Below, in pieces: positions 45,523 through 54,468 of a stretch of 64,000 nucleotides of DNA (the first letter of the stretch is position 1; every line of letters starts with the position of its first letter). The notes below the pieces were generated by a model. The model saw nothing but the letters and a program-made list of their open reading frames with translations, searched no databases and had not been told where the DNA came from. The translations under genes were made by a program, and so were the position numbers. Source of the stretch: Pseudothauera hydrothermalis (GTDB lineage Bacteria; Pseudomonadota; Gammaproteobacteria; Burkholderiales; Rhodocyclaceae); contig NZ_CP029331.1 in assembly GCF_003345255.1 (NCBI RefSeq), positions 186,001 through 250,000 of the forward strand, in the 5' to 3' direction.

Positions 45523-46411
45523 TGTCCAACCCTTGTCGCAGCGTAGCGATCCATTCTGCGAGCCGCAACCGGCTGTCGGCAAAATCCTCCGCCGCGGCCA
45601 GTGCCACCTCCGGGATGCTGGTGACTTCGACGGTGTCGAGGATCAGCTTGTCATCGTTGTTGAAGTACTGCACCCGCCAGGTGGCCGGCAGGCCGGTGGC
45701 GGTGATGCGGCAGTTGCCGTAACCGCGCGACAGGATGACCACCGGCCCGTCGCCAAGCGCGGCACTCAGCCAGGTCAGATCGGCCGGGGTCATCGGCAGC
45801 AGACTGAGGTTGACCACATGGGCGGCATTGCCCGGCCGATGGGCGCGGGCAGCGGCAAAGAGTTCGAAAAGCACCGGCGGGGCGTTCATCACACCGTCGA
45901 TCAGCGGCGGCTGAGGGCATGTTTGGGTGCAAGGGATGGCGCTGGCTGCGGCATCGCGTACCGCAGCGGGGATGGGGCCAGCTTCCAGCCAGTCGGAAAT
46001 TGGGCGGCCGGCGGCATCTACCGCCTGGACGCGCCACAGCCCGGCGAACACGGTTTCCTGGATGTGCAAGGCGGGGTTGCCGCGCACAATGGCGGAGACT
46101 TCGCCCTGACCGAGGGCTTCATTGACCAGCGCCAGCGCATCGGCCTCCAAGGCAGAGAGGTCGAACAGCGGATGGGCGCCTTGGCCGAATGGCCAGTTCT
46201 GCACGCCGGCGAGCACGGTTTCCAGCGTGGCGATGGCCGCGCGGGTGGCTTGCGGGTCGAGGGCTGCGGGCATGGGTGGCGGCGCGAAGGTGTGCATGCC
46301 AGAGGGCAGCGGCAGGTAGTCGAAGCCGTCTTCTTCGGCTGGCTGGCTGTTACGGCCAAGCCGTGCGCAGAGGGCCTCGGCCGAGACGAGCGGTATGGGA
46401 AAAGCCTTCAT
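45503..46411 (-). CDS. hoxQ: Hydrogenase small-subunit chaperone HoxQ/HupH
   Basis: A 302-residue protein of the HupH/HoxQ/HyaF family. Conserved blocks include LVNEALGQGEVSAIVRG, IQETVFAGLWRV, PPVLFELFA and VVILSRGYGNCRITATGLPATWRVQYFNNDDKLILDTVEVTSIPEVALAAAEDFADSR. It holds the HoxK precursor with HoxO until it is matured and exported by Tat. ATG 46411 begins the family N-terminus KAFPIPLV; it follows hoxO by 14 bases. Confidence 0.94.
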   Translation of the reverse strand: MKAFPIPLVSAEALCARLGRNSQPAEEDGFDYLPLPSGMHTFAPPPMPAALDPQATRAAIATLETVLAGVQNWPFGQGAHPLFDLSALEADALALVNEALGQGEVSAIVRGNPALHIQETVFAGLWRVQAVDAAGRPISDWLEAGPIPAAVRDAAASAIPCTQTCPQPPLIDGVMNAPPVLFELFAAARAHRPGNAAHVVNLSLLPMTPADLTWLSAALGDGPVVILSRGYGNCRITATGLPATWRVQYFNNDDKLILDTVEVTSIPEVALAAAEDFADSRLRLAEWIATLRQGLDNDAHHV

Positions 46412-46425
46412 GATCGCGGATTCCC

Positions 46426-46857
46426 TCAGTGGCAGGAGGAGGCGGTGCGTACCGGGATGCCGATGCCGGGACGCCGCGCGGTGGGCGCGGCGAGCATGGC
46501 GCCGAGCGCAGCGACTAATCGATCCCATTCGAACATACCTTCCAGTTTGCCCACCCAGGCACCATCGCGCTGAAAAAGCATGGCGGGTAGTCTGGACACG
46601 CCGAAGCGGGCCGCGATGTCCCTGCTGGCGGCCGGATCGGCCACGGCAGCGCGGAAACGCCCCGGCCACGCTTTGAGCGCTTCGGGCAGCACCAGCGCCA
46701 GGTCCCAGGCTTCCGGGCAGACCAGCGGTTCATCGGTGATCAGCAGCACACTGTCGCCGCCGGCAGCGGCGAAGCTGTCGACTTCTGCGGCGGTCAGGCG
46801 CGCAAAGCCATGGCGGCTTACCAGGCGTTCGAGCTGGGCGGTAAAGGGTGTGCTCAT
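46426..46857 (-). CDS. hoxO: Hydrogenase small-subunit chaperone HoxO/HupG
   Basis: A 143-residue thioredoxin-fold protein (HyaE/HupG/HoxO family) lacking the CxxC redox pair. It carries SVLLITDEPLVCPEAWDLALVLPEALKAW, RDIAARFGVSRLPAMLFQRDGAWVG and a LEGMFEWDRLVAAL helix. The family binds the Tat signal of the small subunit as a proofreading chaperone. The ATG overlaps the hoxL stop as ATGA. Confidence 0.93.
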   Translation of the reverse strand: MSTPFTAQLERLVSRHGFARLTAAEVDSFAAAGGDSVLLITDEPLVCPEAWDLALVLPEALKAWPGRFRAAVADPAASRDIAARFGVSRLPAMLFQRDGAWVGKLEGMFEWDRLVAALGAMLAAPTARRPGIGIPVRTASSCH

Positions 46858-47168
46858 CGGTTGCCGTCCTTGCGCAGAAAATCGGGTAATTCGGGTTCGC
46901 GTGCGACCAGATCGGCAAAGGCGGCGTCGATGTTGGTGCTGCGCCCGGCGAGCAATGCGCCCAGCGCGTCCACCGCGGCGCCGATCTGTGTGGCGCGCGC
47001 CGGGTCGAGCACTTCACGTGCAACACCCAGATGGGTCAACAGCCAAGTGCCGGGCGGCTGGGCACCGGTGAGCCAGAGATCGATCCAGGTCTCAAAGCCG
47101 TCGTGTGCACGGCATAGCGCGCGGGTGGCCTCGCCGTGCACGACCTGCATCGGGATGCCGACACACAT
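46854..47168 (-). CDS. hoxL: HypC-type large-subunit chaperone HoxL/HupF
   Basis: A 104-residue HypC-family protein that starts MCVGIPMQVV with the essential Cys2 and continues TWLLTHLGVAREVLDPARATQIGAAVDAL. HoxL acts on the HoxG precursor specifically, while the other HypC-like protein in the locus serves general maturation. Its ATG shares one base with the hoxM stop (TGATG), so the two are coupled. Confidence 0.94.
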   Translation of the reverse strand: MCVGIPMQVVHGEATRALCRAHDGFETWIDLWLTGAQPPGTWLLTHLGVAREVLDPARATQIGAAVDALGALLAGRSTNIDAAFADLVAREPELPDFLRKDGNR

Positions 47169-47788
47169 CAGCGCACCGCGTTGGGGTGAAAGCGCAGATC
47201 GCCTCTGCGCCAGGCCTGGTCGGCGGGCGGGCGGCCGGCTTCATAGCCGTCCAGCGCCAGCGCGTGGGCGTTGAGCACCGCGGCCGGGGTGTCGGCCGGA
47301 TGCAGGTCCACGCCCCAGGCGCGCAGGCGCTCAGCGGCCAGTTCGATGGCTTCGGGCACGCGCGCCCGCACCGCCGGGCTGAGGCTGCCGCCGTAGTCAT
47401 CCAACTCGGCCGGCTGTACACCGATCAGCAGCATTTGTTGAGGCAGCCGGCCGAGCAACTCGGCCGAGGCCAGCACTTCCTGAAAGCCGGTCTGATGCAG
47501 GCTCATTTTCTTGACGCCCATGAAGCGCGGCACGTCGGCGTTTTCCACCTGGCGCAGGGTGCCGGGCGGCAGACCATAGTCGATGGCGTCGAAGATGATC
47601 AGCCGGTGCGCAGCGGTGAGATAGGGCAGCAGATACAGCCCCTGGGTGCCGCCGTCGAGTACGGTGATGTGCTCCGCTACCTGCCAGCGCGCGCTGAAGG
47701 CTTCGACACAGCGCACGCCGAAGCCTTCGTCGGCCCATAAGAGGTTGCCGATGCCAAGGATCAGGATGGGGTCGGGCGGCGTGCTCAT
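47168..47788 (-). CDS. hoxM: Hydrogenase large-subunit endopeptidase HoxM/HupD
   Basis: A 206-residue nickel-dependent maturation protease. The N-terminal ILGIGNLLWADEGFGVRCVEAF contains the conserved acidic residue that binds the active-site nickel, DAIDYGLPPGTLRQ the second, and MSLHQTGFQEVL the histidine. It removes the C-terminal peptide of HoxG after nickel insertion. It starts at ATG 47788, 238 bases beyond the hoxZ stop, and a sigma-54-like element lies in that gap. Confidence 0.95.
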   Translation of the reverse strand: MSTPPDPILILGIGNLLWADEGFGVRCVEAFSARWQVAEHITVLDGGTQGLYLLPYLTAAHRLIIFDAIDYGLPPGTLRQVENADVPRFMGVKKMSLHQTGFQEVLASAELLGRLPQQMLLIGVQPAELDDYGGSLSPAVRARVPEAIELAAERLRAWGVDLHPADTPAAVLNAHALALDGYEAGRPPADQAWRRGDLRFHPNAVR

Positions 47789-47823
47789 GGTGACTGGTTG
47801 GGGTGGGAATGGCGGCCATGGCC

Positions 47824-47839
47824 AGCAGGGAGCGTGCCA
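47824..47839 (-). promoter_or_regulatory. Candidate sigma-54 promoter upstream of hoxM
   Basis: On the minus strand TGGCACG (47839-47833) is followed by four bases and CTGCT (47828-47824). The -24 half is perfect; the -12 half has C for the first T of TTGCW but keeps the GC core. Transcription would begin about 25 bases before hoxM. It lies in the only long gap of the hox locus, so the accessory genes could have their own HoxA/RpoN-driven start. Confidence 0.4.
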
Positions 47840-48025
47840 GACGATTGGCGCGGAAATTTGCACGGCAGATCAGTGCCTTGACGGCGATGCGGCTAGATCG
47901 CCGCCCGGAAAACCGAAAACTAAGTTTCCAAAGTGGAAAGTAAAGGTTCACTGGTTGTCGGGCCGCAGTGCGCGATCGATGGTAAGCGTCCCGGCATCCG
48001 TGCGTGGCCGATCCCTCCGCCGGCG

Positions 48026-48733
48026 CTAATCCTTGAACATCCGCCAGCCGCTGACCATGGTGCTGATCAGGCTTTGCCGACTCATGATGTCCTCGCGGAT
48101 CGCGGCATAGACATGCACGATGACAAAGCACAGCGTCACCCACATGCCCAGGCGGTGCAGACTGTGCACCTGCATGCTGTTACCGCCCAGCAGGGCGATT
48201 ACCCAGCCGAACAGGATGTCTGCCCAACTGCCCGCGCCCAGTCCCTCGCCGTAGAGCGCAAAGCCGGTGAGCATCATGTACACCGCACCGATGGTGAAAA
48301 ACAGGAACATCATCAATTGGGCCAGCGGGTTGTGGCCGACGTATTTTTTGGGCTCTTTGACCAGAAAAAGGTACCAGCGCAGTTCATAGAACACTTCGCT
48401 CCACCATTTCGCGTTGAAAATCGGCAGCACGAAGATTTGGCGGGCGTGGTGGTTGCCGACGAAGGCCCAGTAGATGCGCCCAAGGAAGCCAATGGCAAAC
48501 ACATAGGCGGCGGCAAAATGCAGAAAACGAATCCAGCCCATCAGGTATTGCGCGCTGGTGTCGCCGGAGACGGTCGGCAGCGGTTTGCCGATGAAATAGC
48601 CGGTGACCGCCAACACCACGATGGCCAGTGCATTGACCCAATGCCATAGGCGCAGCGGCGCTTCATAAACGTAGACCGCCTTGACCATGCGCGCGCTGCG
48701 CTCGGCTTCGAAGGCATCTTGTTCAGCTAGCAT
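48026..48733 (-). CDS. hoxZ: Membrane cytochrome b subunit HoxZ of uptake hydrogenase
   Basis: A 235-residue diheme cytochrome b with four membrane helices. Heme-binding histidines occur in LRLWHWVNALAIVVLAVTGYFIG, FLHFAAAYVFAIGFLGRIYWAFVGNHHARQIF and VHSLHRLGMWVTLCFVIVHVYAAIREDIMSRQSLISTMVSGWRMFKD. It anchors HoxKG in the membrane and passes electrons to quinone. Start ATG 48733; it follows hoxG by about 75 bases. Confidence 0.96.
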   Translation of the reverse strand: MLAEQDAFEAERSARMVKAVYVYEAPLRLWHWVNALAIVVLAVTGYFIGKPLPTVSGDTSAQYLMGWIRFLHFAAAYVFAIGFLGRIYWAFVGNHHARQIFVLPIFNAKWWSEVFYELRWYLFLVKEPKKYVGHNPLAQLMMFLFFTIGAVYMMLTGFALYGEGLGAGSWADILFGWVIALLGGNSMQVHSLHRLGMWVTLCFVIVHVYAAIREDIMSRQSLISTMVSGWRMFKD

Positions 48734-48808
48734 GATGTTCTCCAGTGTGCTGCGGCCGGCTGTTGAGCGGCTTCGAGTTTGCGCCGCCCAGCGTGGACCG
48801 CAGGCGCG

Positions 48809-50611
48809 CTAGCGCACCTTGACTTGCGACATTTCCTGACCGTCCGGACTCATGACATGGGTGGAGCAGGCCAGGCAGGGGTCGAAAGAGTGCAGGGTGC
48901 GCAGAATTTCCAGCGGCTCGTCGGCTTTGGCCAGTGGGGTGTTGAGCAGGGCGGCTTCAAAGGCGCCGATCTGGCCCTTGTGGTCGCGCGGGCTGCCGTT
49001 CCAGGTGGTGGGCACCACCGCCTGGTAGTTGTCGATCTTGCCGTCACGGATTTTGATCCAGTGACCCAGCGCGCCGCGCGGCGCCTCGGTGAAGCCGGCG
49101 CCCTTGGCCTCTTTGGGCCAGGTGGTGGGCTCCCATTTGTCGATGTTGGCGGTGGTGAGATCGCCCGCTTTGAGGTTGGCCATCAATTTGTCGAACTGCT
49201 CGACCTGCAGGTGGGCGCAGTACAGCGTTTCGATACCGCGCGCCGCGGTGCGGCCCAGGGTGGAGAACAGCGCCTGCACCGGGAGATCGAGCTGGGCGAG
49301 CACCGCGTCGATGGTTTCCTTGATGAAGGGATACTGCTGCGGCTGCAAATAGCCCAGCACCATGCGCGACAGGCAGCCGACTTCCATTGCGTGCCCGCGC
49401 CAGCGCGGGGCCTTGATCCAGGAGTATTTGCCTTCCTCGTCGAGCGATTCGATGGCGGTCTTGCTGCCCTTGGTGTTCTTGCCGAGCACGAAGTGAGGCT
49501 CGGTGACACCGTCCCAGGGGTGCAGACCTTTCGTTTCGTCGGCGTACTTGTACCAGGAGTGGGAGACGAATTCCTGTACCTGCTCCGGGTCCTTGATGTC
49601 CACCGCGTGGATTTTGGACAGGTCGCCATCGACGATCGCGCCGCGCGGCAGCAGCAGGTTGGGCGCGCTGTAATCGTTGGCGCGCTGCGGAATGTCGCCA
49701 TAGGACAGCAGGGCCTGCGACGACAGCCCGCCGCCGTACAGCCAGTCTTTGTAGAAAGAGGCGATGGCCAGCAGGTCGGGGATGTAGACCTGCTCGATGA
49801 ACGCCTTGGTCTGGTCGATGATGCTTTTGACCAGGTTCAGCCGCTCCATGTTGATCGCACCCACCGCGCCCACGCCGTCGAGGTTGATCGCGCACGGCAT
49901 GCCGCCCACCAGCCAGTTCGGATGCGGGTTCTTGCCGCCGAAAATGGCATGCACCTTGACGATTTCCTTCTGGAAATCGAGCGCTTCCAGATAGTGGCTG
50001 ACTGCCATCAGGTTGGCTTCCGGCGGCAGCTTATAGGCCGGGTTGCCCCAATAGCCGTTCATGAAGGGGCCGAGCTGGCCGGATTCGACAAACTTCTTGA
50101 GGCGGTTCTGGATGTCGCGGAAGTAACCCGGCGAGGACTTCGGCCAGGACGAAATACTCTGCGCCAGTTGTGAGGTGGCCTTGGGGTCGGCCTCGAGGGC
50201 GCTGACCACGTCCACCCAGTCGAGCGCATGCAGATGGTAGAAATGCACCAGATGGTCGTGAACATAGAGGTTCAACTGCATCAGGTTGCGGATGGTGTTG
50301 GCGTTCTCCGGGATCGCTATGCCCAGCGCGTCTTCCACCGCGCGCACACTGGTCAGCGCATGGGTGCCGGTGCATACCCCGCAGATGCGCTCGGTGAAGG
50401 CCCAGGCATCCCGCGGGTCGCGGCCCTTGAGGATGACTTCCAGCCCGCGCCACATGGTGCCGGTGGATACCGCGTTGCGGATCACGTTGTGCTCGTCGAG
50501 GTTGACTTCGACCCGCATGTGGCCTTCGATACGGGTTACCGGATCGACGACGACGCGCTTGCCGGTGTTGTCGAGCGTAAAGCCCTGCGTCTCATACACG
50601 CCCATGTTCAT
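48809..50611 (-). CDS. hoxG: Membrane-bound [NiFe]-hydrogenase large subunit HoxG
   Basis: A 600-residue catalytic subunit. The NiFe-site cysteines are in [15 protein letters not shown] and DPCLACSTH; the C-terminal peptide [15 protein letters not shown] after the histidine is the extension that HoxM removes. [15 protein letters not shown] is the family N-terminal motif. Gas-channel residues are the small pair (V in CGVC, L in HFYHL) of a true catalytic enzyme, unlike HoxC here. The ATG overlaps the hoxK stop as ATGA. Confidence 0.98.
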   Translation of the reverse strand: MNMGVYETQGFTLDNTGKRVVVDPVTRIEGHMRVEVNLDEHNVIRNAVSTGTMWRGLEVILKGRDPRDAWAFTERICGVCTGTHALTSVRAVEDALGIAIPENANTIRNLMQLNLYVHDHLVHFYHLHALDWVDVVSALEADPKATSQLAQSISSWPKSSPGYFRDIQNRLKKFVESGQLGPFMNGYWGNPAYKLPPEANLMAVSHYLEALDFQKEIVKVHAIFGGKNPHPNWLVGGMPCAINLDGVGAVGAINMERLNLVKSIIDQTKAFIEQVYIPDLLAIASFYKDWLYGGGLSSQALLSYGDIPQRANDYSAPNLLLPRGAIVDGDLSKIHAVDIKDPEQVQEFVSHSWYKYADETKGLHPWDGVTEPHFVLGKNTKGSKTAIESLDEEGKYSWIKAPRWRGHAMEVGCLSRMVLGYLQPQQYPFIKETIDAVLAQLDLPVQALFSTLGRTAARGIETLYCAHLQVEQFDKLMANLKAGDLTTANIDKWEPTTWPKEAKGAGFTEAPRGALGHWIKIRDGKIDNYQAVVPTTWNGSPRDHKGQIGAFEAALLNTPLAKADEPLEILRTLHSFDPCLACSTHVMSPDGQEMSQVKVR

Positions 50612-51696
50612 TGCTCCCCTTGCTTGACCTCGATGCCGGTCTTGTTGCGCGCGCGCGCCAGCGCGGTGACCGCCGCATGCGCGGCCACGCCGGCGCCGAC
50701 GATGCCGGCAGCGGTGGCGCCTACCTTGTCGGCGTTGGATTCGATGCCGAACTGCTTGATGTCGGTCACCCGGTTGTAGAAGCTGCCCTTGTCCCAGAAG
50801 CCGTCCTCGGAGCAGCCGATGCAGCCGTGGCCGGACTGGATCGGGAAGGACACGCCCTCGTTCCAGCGCACCGTGGAACAGGCGTTGTAGGTGGTCGGGC
50901 CCTTGCAGCCCATCTTGTAGAGGCAGTAGCCCTTGCGCGCGCCTTCGTCGTCCCACGCCTCGGCAAACTGGCCGGCGTCGAAGTGCGGCCGGCGGTAGCA
51001 TTTGTCATGGATGCGCTGGCCGTAGAACATCGCCGGGCGGCCCATGCGGTCCAGCGTGGGCAGGCGCTCGAAGGTGAGCATATAGGTGACCACCGCGGTC
51101 ATCACCTCGGAAATCGGCGGGCAGCCCGGCACCTTGATCACCGGCTTGTCGGTGATCACCTTGTGCACCGGGGTGGCGCGGGTCGGATTCGGCTTGGCGG
51201 CCTGCACGCAGCCCCAGGATGCACAGGAACCCCAGGCGATGATGGCCTTGCAGTCGGCGGCCATCTCCTTGAGCTTCTCGACGAAGGGGCGGCCGCCCTG
51301 GAAGCAGTACATGCCGTCCTCGTTGAGCGGCGGATTGCCTTCCACGGCGAGGATGTACTGGCCCTTGTACTTGTGCTTGACCTCTTCCAGGATGGCCTCG
51401 GCCTGGTGGCCGGCGGCGGCCATCAGGGTGTCGTCGTAGTCGAGGGAGAGCATCGACAGGATGACGTCCTTGGTCAGCGGGTGCGCCGAGCGGATGAAGG
51501 ACTCGGTACAGCAGGTGCATTCCAGACCGTGCAGCCACACCACTGGGGTGCGCGGCTTGGTCTCCAGCGCGTGGGCGATGCGCGGCGCGGCTGCCGAGCC
51601 CAGGCCCAGCGAAGTGGCGGTGAGGCTGCAGAACTTGAGAAAGCTGCGCCGGGTAATGCCCTGGCGGCGCAGCACATGGTAGAAGGTTTCGATCAT
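50608..51696 (-). CDS. hoxK: Oxygen-tolerant [NiFe]-hydrogenase small subunit HoxK
   Basis: A 362-residue precursor with a twin-arginine signal ([12 protein letters not shown] at residues 14-25, cleavage near AHA 41-43). The proximal cluster motif reads [10 protein letters not shown] (C60, C62, C63) and an extra cysteine occurs in [12 protein letters not shown], giving the six-cysteine environment of the [4Fe-3S] cluster of oxygen-tolerant enzymes such as Cupriavidus MBH. The medial and distal cluster motifs ([35 protein letters not shown]) are intact, and a C-terminal membrane helix ([18 protein letters not shown]) anchors it. The longer frame to 51936 is non-conserved. Confidence 0.98.
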   Translation of the reverse strand: MIETFYHVLRRQGITRRSFLKFCSLTATSLGLGSAAAPRIAHALETKPRTPVVWLHGLECTCCTESFIRSAHPLTKDVILSMLSLDYDDTLMAAAGHQAEAILEEVKHKYKGQYILAVEGNPPLNEDGMYCFQGGRPFVEKLKEMAADCKAIIAWGSCASWGCVQAAKPNPTRATPVHKVITDKPVIKVPGCPPISEVMTAVVTYMLTFERLPTLDRMGRPAMFYGQRIHDKCYRRPHFDAGQFAEAWDDEGARKGYCLYKMGCKGPTTYNACSTVRWNEGVSFPIQSGHGCIGCSEDGFWDKGSFYNRVTDIKQFGIESNADKVGATAAGIVGAGVAAHAAVTALARARNKTGIEVKQGEQ

Positions 51697-51763
51697 CGAG
51701 GCGTCTCCCCAGTCGCGGATGCCCTCGGCCCCTGGACGGGGCAGGCATGGTGGCTGGGGGCCG

Positions 51764-51779
51764 AACAACTTTCGTGCCA
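51764..51779 (-). promoter_or_regulatory. Candidate sigma-54 promoter of the hoxK operon
   Basis: Minus strand TGGCACG (51779-51773), four bases, then TTGTT (51768-51764). The -24 half matches the RpoN consensus exactly; the -12 half has T for the C of TTGCW. It would start transcription about 55 bases upstream of hoxK. Hox structural operons in related bacteria are driven by RpoN with HoxA, which is encoded here. Confidence 0.5.
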
Positions 51780-51997
51780 GCACCGGCGCTGCGGTGCTCA
51801 GACCTTGCCAATGCTGAGATTCGGGGGCGATGCGCAAACGCCCGGCAAGGATCGGGCGCAAAGGTACCTTCCGGATTGCCACAAAGATGGAAACGAATTG
51901 TCCGGCATCCGCTGGCCTGGATGAGCGGAAAGGCACTGGACAAATCGATGGGTTGCGATGAATGGATCGTGAAATTCAAAACTAAATTTCTTTAAAA

Positions 51998-52033
51998 ATC
52001 GATTCTTGCATCGATTAGTATCGATGTTAGAAT
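51998..52033 (+). promoter_or_regulatory. ATCGAT-rich operator with promoter for the ArsR-type gene
   Basis: CATCGAT-TAGT-ATCGATG (52009-52026) is an inverted repeat with perfect 7-bp arms; a third ATCGAT lies at 51998-52003. A possible -35 TTGCAT (52006-52011) and -10 TAGAAT (52028-52033) are 16 bases apart with the operator in the spacer, an arrangement that suits autorepression by the ArsR-type protein encoded next. Confidence 0.55.
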
Positions 52034-52057
52034 CTCCTTATTACGATTTGCTCGCCT

Positions 52058-52351
52058 ATGGATCTCGACGAAGTCATCAAAGCGCTGGCCCATCCGGTCA
52101 GACGCGAAATGCTGCAATGGCTCAAGGCGCCGGAAAAACACTTTGCTGATCAGGAGCATCCGCTGGAATTCGGCGTGTGTGCCGGCAAGTTCGAGCGTTG
52201 CGGGCTGTCGCAATCGACCGTATCCACGCATCTGGCCATTCTTGCGCGTGCCGGGCTGGTCACCACCCGGCGGATTGGCCAGTGGGTGTTCTACAAACGC
52301 AACGAAGACACCATTGCCGAGTTCTTGCGCCAAATCAGTGATGAACTTTGA
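52058..52351 (+). CDS. ArsR-family transcriptional repressor
   Basis: A 97-residue winged-helix repressor: LDEVIKALAHPVRREMLQWLKAPE, recognition helix LSQSTVSTHLAILARAGLVTTRRIGQWVFYKR. Two cysteines lie in an insert before the recognition helix (GVCAGKFERCGLSQ, about residues 47-55), where a thiol or electrophile switch could act; the classical metal motif CVCD is absent. It precedes an old yellow enzyme by 30 bases, and such pairs usually respond to electrophiles. Probably represses itself and the reductase. Confidence 0.88.
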   Translation: MDLDEVIKALAHPVRREMLQWLKAPEKHFADQEHPLEFGVCAGKFERCGLSQSTVSTHLAILARAGLVTTRRIGQWVFYKRNEDTIAEFLRQISDEL

Positions 52352-52381
52352 ACCTTTGTCTCAGACACGGAGCGTGACCCC

Positions 52382-53500
52382 ATGACCACCTTGTTCGATC
52401 CGCTGGTTGCCGGCGAACTGAAGCTCGCCAATCGCATTGCCATGGCCCCGCTCACCCGCAACCGTGCCCCCGGCGCGGTGCCGCCGCCGATGGCCGCCAC
52501 TTACTATGCACAGCGCGCCAGCGCGGGTTTGCTGATCACCGAAGCGACCGCAATCAGTGCGCAGGGCCAGGGCTATGCCAACGTGCCGGGCCTGTACGCG
52601 CCCGAGCAGGTCGCCGGCTGGCGCCGGGTCACCGAGACGGTGCATGCCGCCGGCGGCACCATCGTCACCCAGCTCTGGCATGTGGGGCGGGTATCGCACA
52701 CCGCACTCCAGCTAGGCGGCGCAGCGCCGGTGGCGCCCTCGGCGATTGCCGCCAAGACCAAAACCTATCTGATCGATGCAGACGGCCGCGGCCGCTTCGT
52801 GCCCACTTCCGAGCCGCGGGCGCTGGCGATCGAGGAGATTCCCGGCATCGTGGCCGACTACCGCCGTGCCGCGCGCGCGGCCATGGAGGCGGGCTTCGAC
52901 GGTGTCGAAGTGCATGCGGCCAATGGCTATCTGATCGATCAATTCCTGCGCGCGAGCAGCAACCGGCGCACCGACGCCTATGGCGGCAGCATTGCCAACC
53001 GTGCCCGGCTGTTGCTGGAGGTCATGGCCGCGGTCACCGAAGAAATCGGCGCCGGCCGTGTGGGGGTGCGCATCTCACCGGTCACGCCGGCCAACGACGT
53101 CTCCGATCCGGCGCCGCAAGCGCTGTTTACCTACGTGGTGGAGCAATTGGCGCGCTGGCCGCTGGCCTATGTGCACATCATCGAAGGCGCCACCGGTGGG
53201 CCGCGCGATTACCAACAGGGCGACACGCCTTTCGACTACGGCGCGCTGCGCGCCGCTTATACCCAGGCTGGCGGGCGCGCTGCCTGGATGGTCAATAACG
53301 GCTACGACCGCGAACTGGCCATGGCCGCGGTGGCCGAAGGCCGGGCGGATATCGTTGCCTTTGGCAAGGCTTTCATCGCCAATCCCGACCTGGTGCGCAG
53401 GCTGCGCGAGAACGCCCCGCTCAACGCCTGGGACAGTAACACCTTCTACGGTGGCGATGCGCGAGGCTACCTGGATTATCCAACGCTCGAGCCCGCTTGA
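52382..53500 (+). CDS. Old yellow enzyme, NemA-type alkene reductase
   Basis: A 372-residue FMN-dependent ene-reductase. Blocks include LKLANRIAMAPLTRNRAP, TQLWHVGRVSH (flavin contact), FDGVEVHAANGYLIDQFLRASSNRRTDAYGGSIANRARLLLEV (H/N substrate pair is H-A-A-N) and ADIVAFGKAFIANPDLVRRL. It reduces activated alkenes, quinones or nitro-compounds with NAD(P)H. Linked to the ArsR-type gene, it is likely induced by electrophilic stress. Start ATG 52382 is preceded by GGAG. Confidence 0.94.
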   Translation: MTTLFDPLVAGELKLANRIAMAPLTRNRAPGAVPPPMAATYYAQRASAGLLITEATAISAQGQGYANVPGLYAPEQVAGWRRVTETVHAAGGTIVTQLWHVGRVSHTALQLGGAAPVAPSAIAAKTKTYLIDADGRGRFVPTSEPRALAIEEIPGIVADYRRAARAAMEAGFDGVEVHAANGYLIDQFLRASSNRRTDAYGGSIANRARLLLEVMAAVTEEIGAGRVGVRISPVTPANDVSDPAPQALFTYVVEQLARWPLAYVHIIEGATGGPRDYQQGDTPFDYGALRAAYTQAGGRAAWMVNNGYDRELAMAAVAEGRADIVAFGKAFIANPDLVRRLRENAPLNAWDSNTFYGGDARGYLDYPTLEPA

Positions 53501-53508
53501 ACGGGCTC
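53489..53508. terminator. Hairpin shared by two convergent genes
   Basis: GAGCCCG-CTTGAA-CGGGCTC forms a perfect 7-bp stem with a 6-base loop that spans the stop of the reductase gene (53500) and the end of the convergent hydrolase gene (53507). It has no T-run, so it may be a weak bidirectional terminator or an mRNA-end stabiliser. Confidence 0.5.
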
Positions 53509-54409
53509 AGTCGCGCAGCAGAAAGTCCTCGAGCGCAGCGGCGACCGCCTCCGGGCGGTCGTGCTGGAGGTTATGGCCGGTGCCGGCCAGGCGGATGACC
53601 TGCAGGTTGGCAAAGCAGTTCAGGCGGCGTCGATACTCTTGCGGATCATCGTCGAAGCGTTGACTGACGAAACCGTCTTCGGCCTCCAGCATCAGGACCG
53701 GCGCGGCGATGCGCCGCCAAGCGGCCATGGCGTCGGTGATGCGATACAGAAACGGCGCCGGCACCTTGTGCCAAGGGTCGCAGGCCATCTCCACTTGTCC
53801 GTCGGCGCGCACCCGGCCTACATGGCGGGCGAGAAAATCCGCCCGCGCTGCGCTCAGGCGCGGATTGGCCGCCTGCAGCCGGCGGGCCAGCGCGGCATGG
53901 TCGGGGTAGCTGCGCAGTTGCGGGCAGCCGGTCTGCGCGTCCAGCCAGGCGAGCAGGTGGTCGGCGGGGTCTTCGGCCGGCGGCTTGAGCCCGAGAAAGT
54001 CGAGCATCGCCAGACGCGCCACGCGCTGCGGACGCAGACCGGCATAGACCGCGGCAATGCTCGCCCCCATGCTATGGCCCACCAGTTGTGCCGGCGCCGA
54101 GGGCGAATAGTGGGCCAGCAGCGCGTCCAGATCGGCGTAATAGTCGGGAAACCAATAGCACCGCCCCAGCCATTCGGAATCGCCGTAGCCGCGCCAGTCG
54201 GGCGCGATCACCTGCCAGTCCTGTGTCAGCGCCTCGACCACGAATTGGAAGGTGGCCGAGGTATCCATCCAGCCGTGCAGCATGAACACCCGCGGCGCCT
54301 CGGCCGGCCCCCAACGGCGCACGTTGTAACGCAGTCCGCGCACGATGAGTTGTTCGGTGGTGGCGTGGGCAGGGTACATGGCCGGTGTCTGGATGAAAGG
54401 GAGCGGCAT
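53507..54409 (-). CDS. Alpha/beta-fold hydrolase
   Basis: A 300-residue hydrolase of the alpha/beta superfamily. The oxyanion region VFMLHGWMDTSATFQFV, nucleophile elbow VGHSMGASIAAVYAGLRP, acid-region VLMLEAEDGFVSQ and catalytic histidine in LAGTGHNLQHDRPE are all seen. Specificity (esterase, epoxide hydrolase or other) cannot be judged. Start may be ATG 54409 or 54379 (MYPAHATTEQ). It follows the LldD-type gene on the same strand by about 60 bases. Confidence 0.85.
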   Translation of the reverse strand: MPLPFIQTPAMYPAHATTEQLIVRGLRYNVRRWGPAEAPRVFMLHGWMDTSATFQFVVEALTQDWQVIAPDWRGYGDSEWLGRCYWFPDYYADLDALLAHYSPSAPAQLVGHSMGASIAAVYAGLRPQRVARLAMLDFLGLKPPAEDPADHLLAWLDAQTGCPQLRSYPDHAALARRLQAANPRLSAARADFLARHVGRVRADGQVEMACDPWHKVPAPFLYRITDAMAAWRRIAAPVLMLEAEDGFVSQRFDDDPQEYRRRLNCFANLQVIRLAGTGHNLQHDRPEAVAAALEDFLLRD

Positions 54410-54468
54410 TCTATCCCTTGCCCGCGCCCTGCGGGCCAGTGGCCGCCATCGCGGCCGCCGGCACAGTG

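Larger units (their letters stand above)
51697..52057. other. Long intergenic region between hoxK and the ArsR-type gene
   Basis: This 361-base gap separates two divergent transcripts. It holds a candidate sigma-54 promoter for hoxK (51764-51779), an A+T-rich stretch with a GAAATT/AATTTC inverted repeat (51971-51990) that could bend DNA or bind an upstream activator, and the ATCGAT-rich operator and promoter of the ArsR-type gene (51998-52033). I see no coding frame that is convincing. Confidence 0.6.

Noticed and set aside
50611-51924. A 437-residue plus-strand frame opposite hoxK
   Set aside because: Antisense shadow; histidine/glycine-rich without domains, while hoxK is certain.
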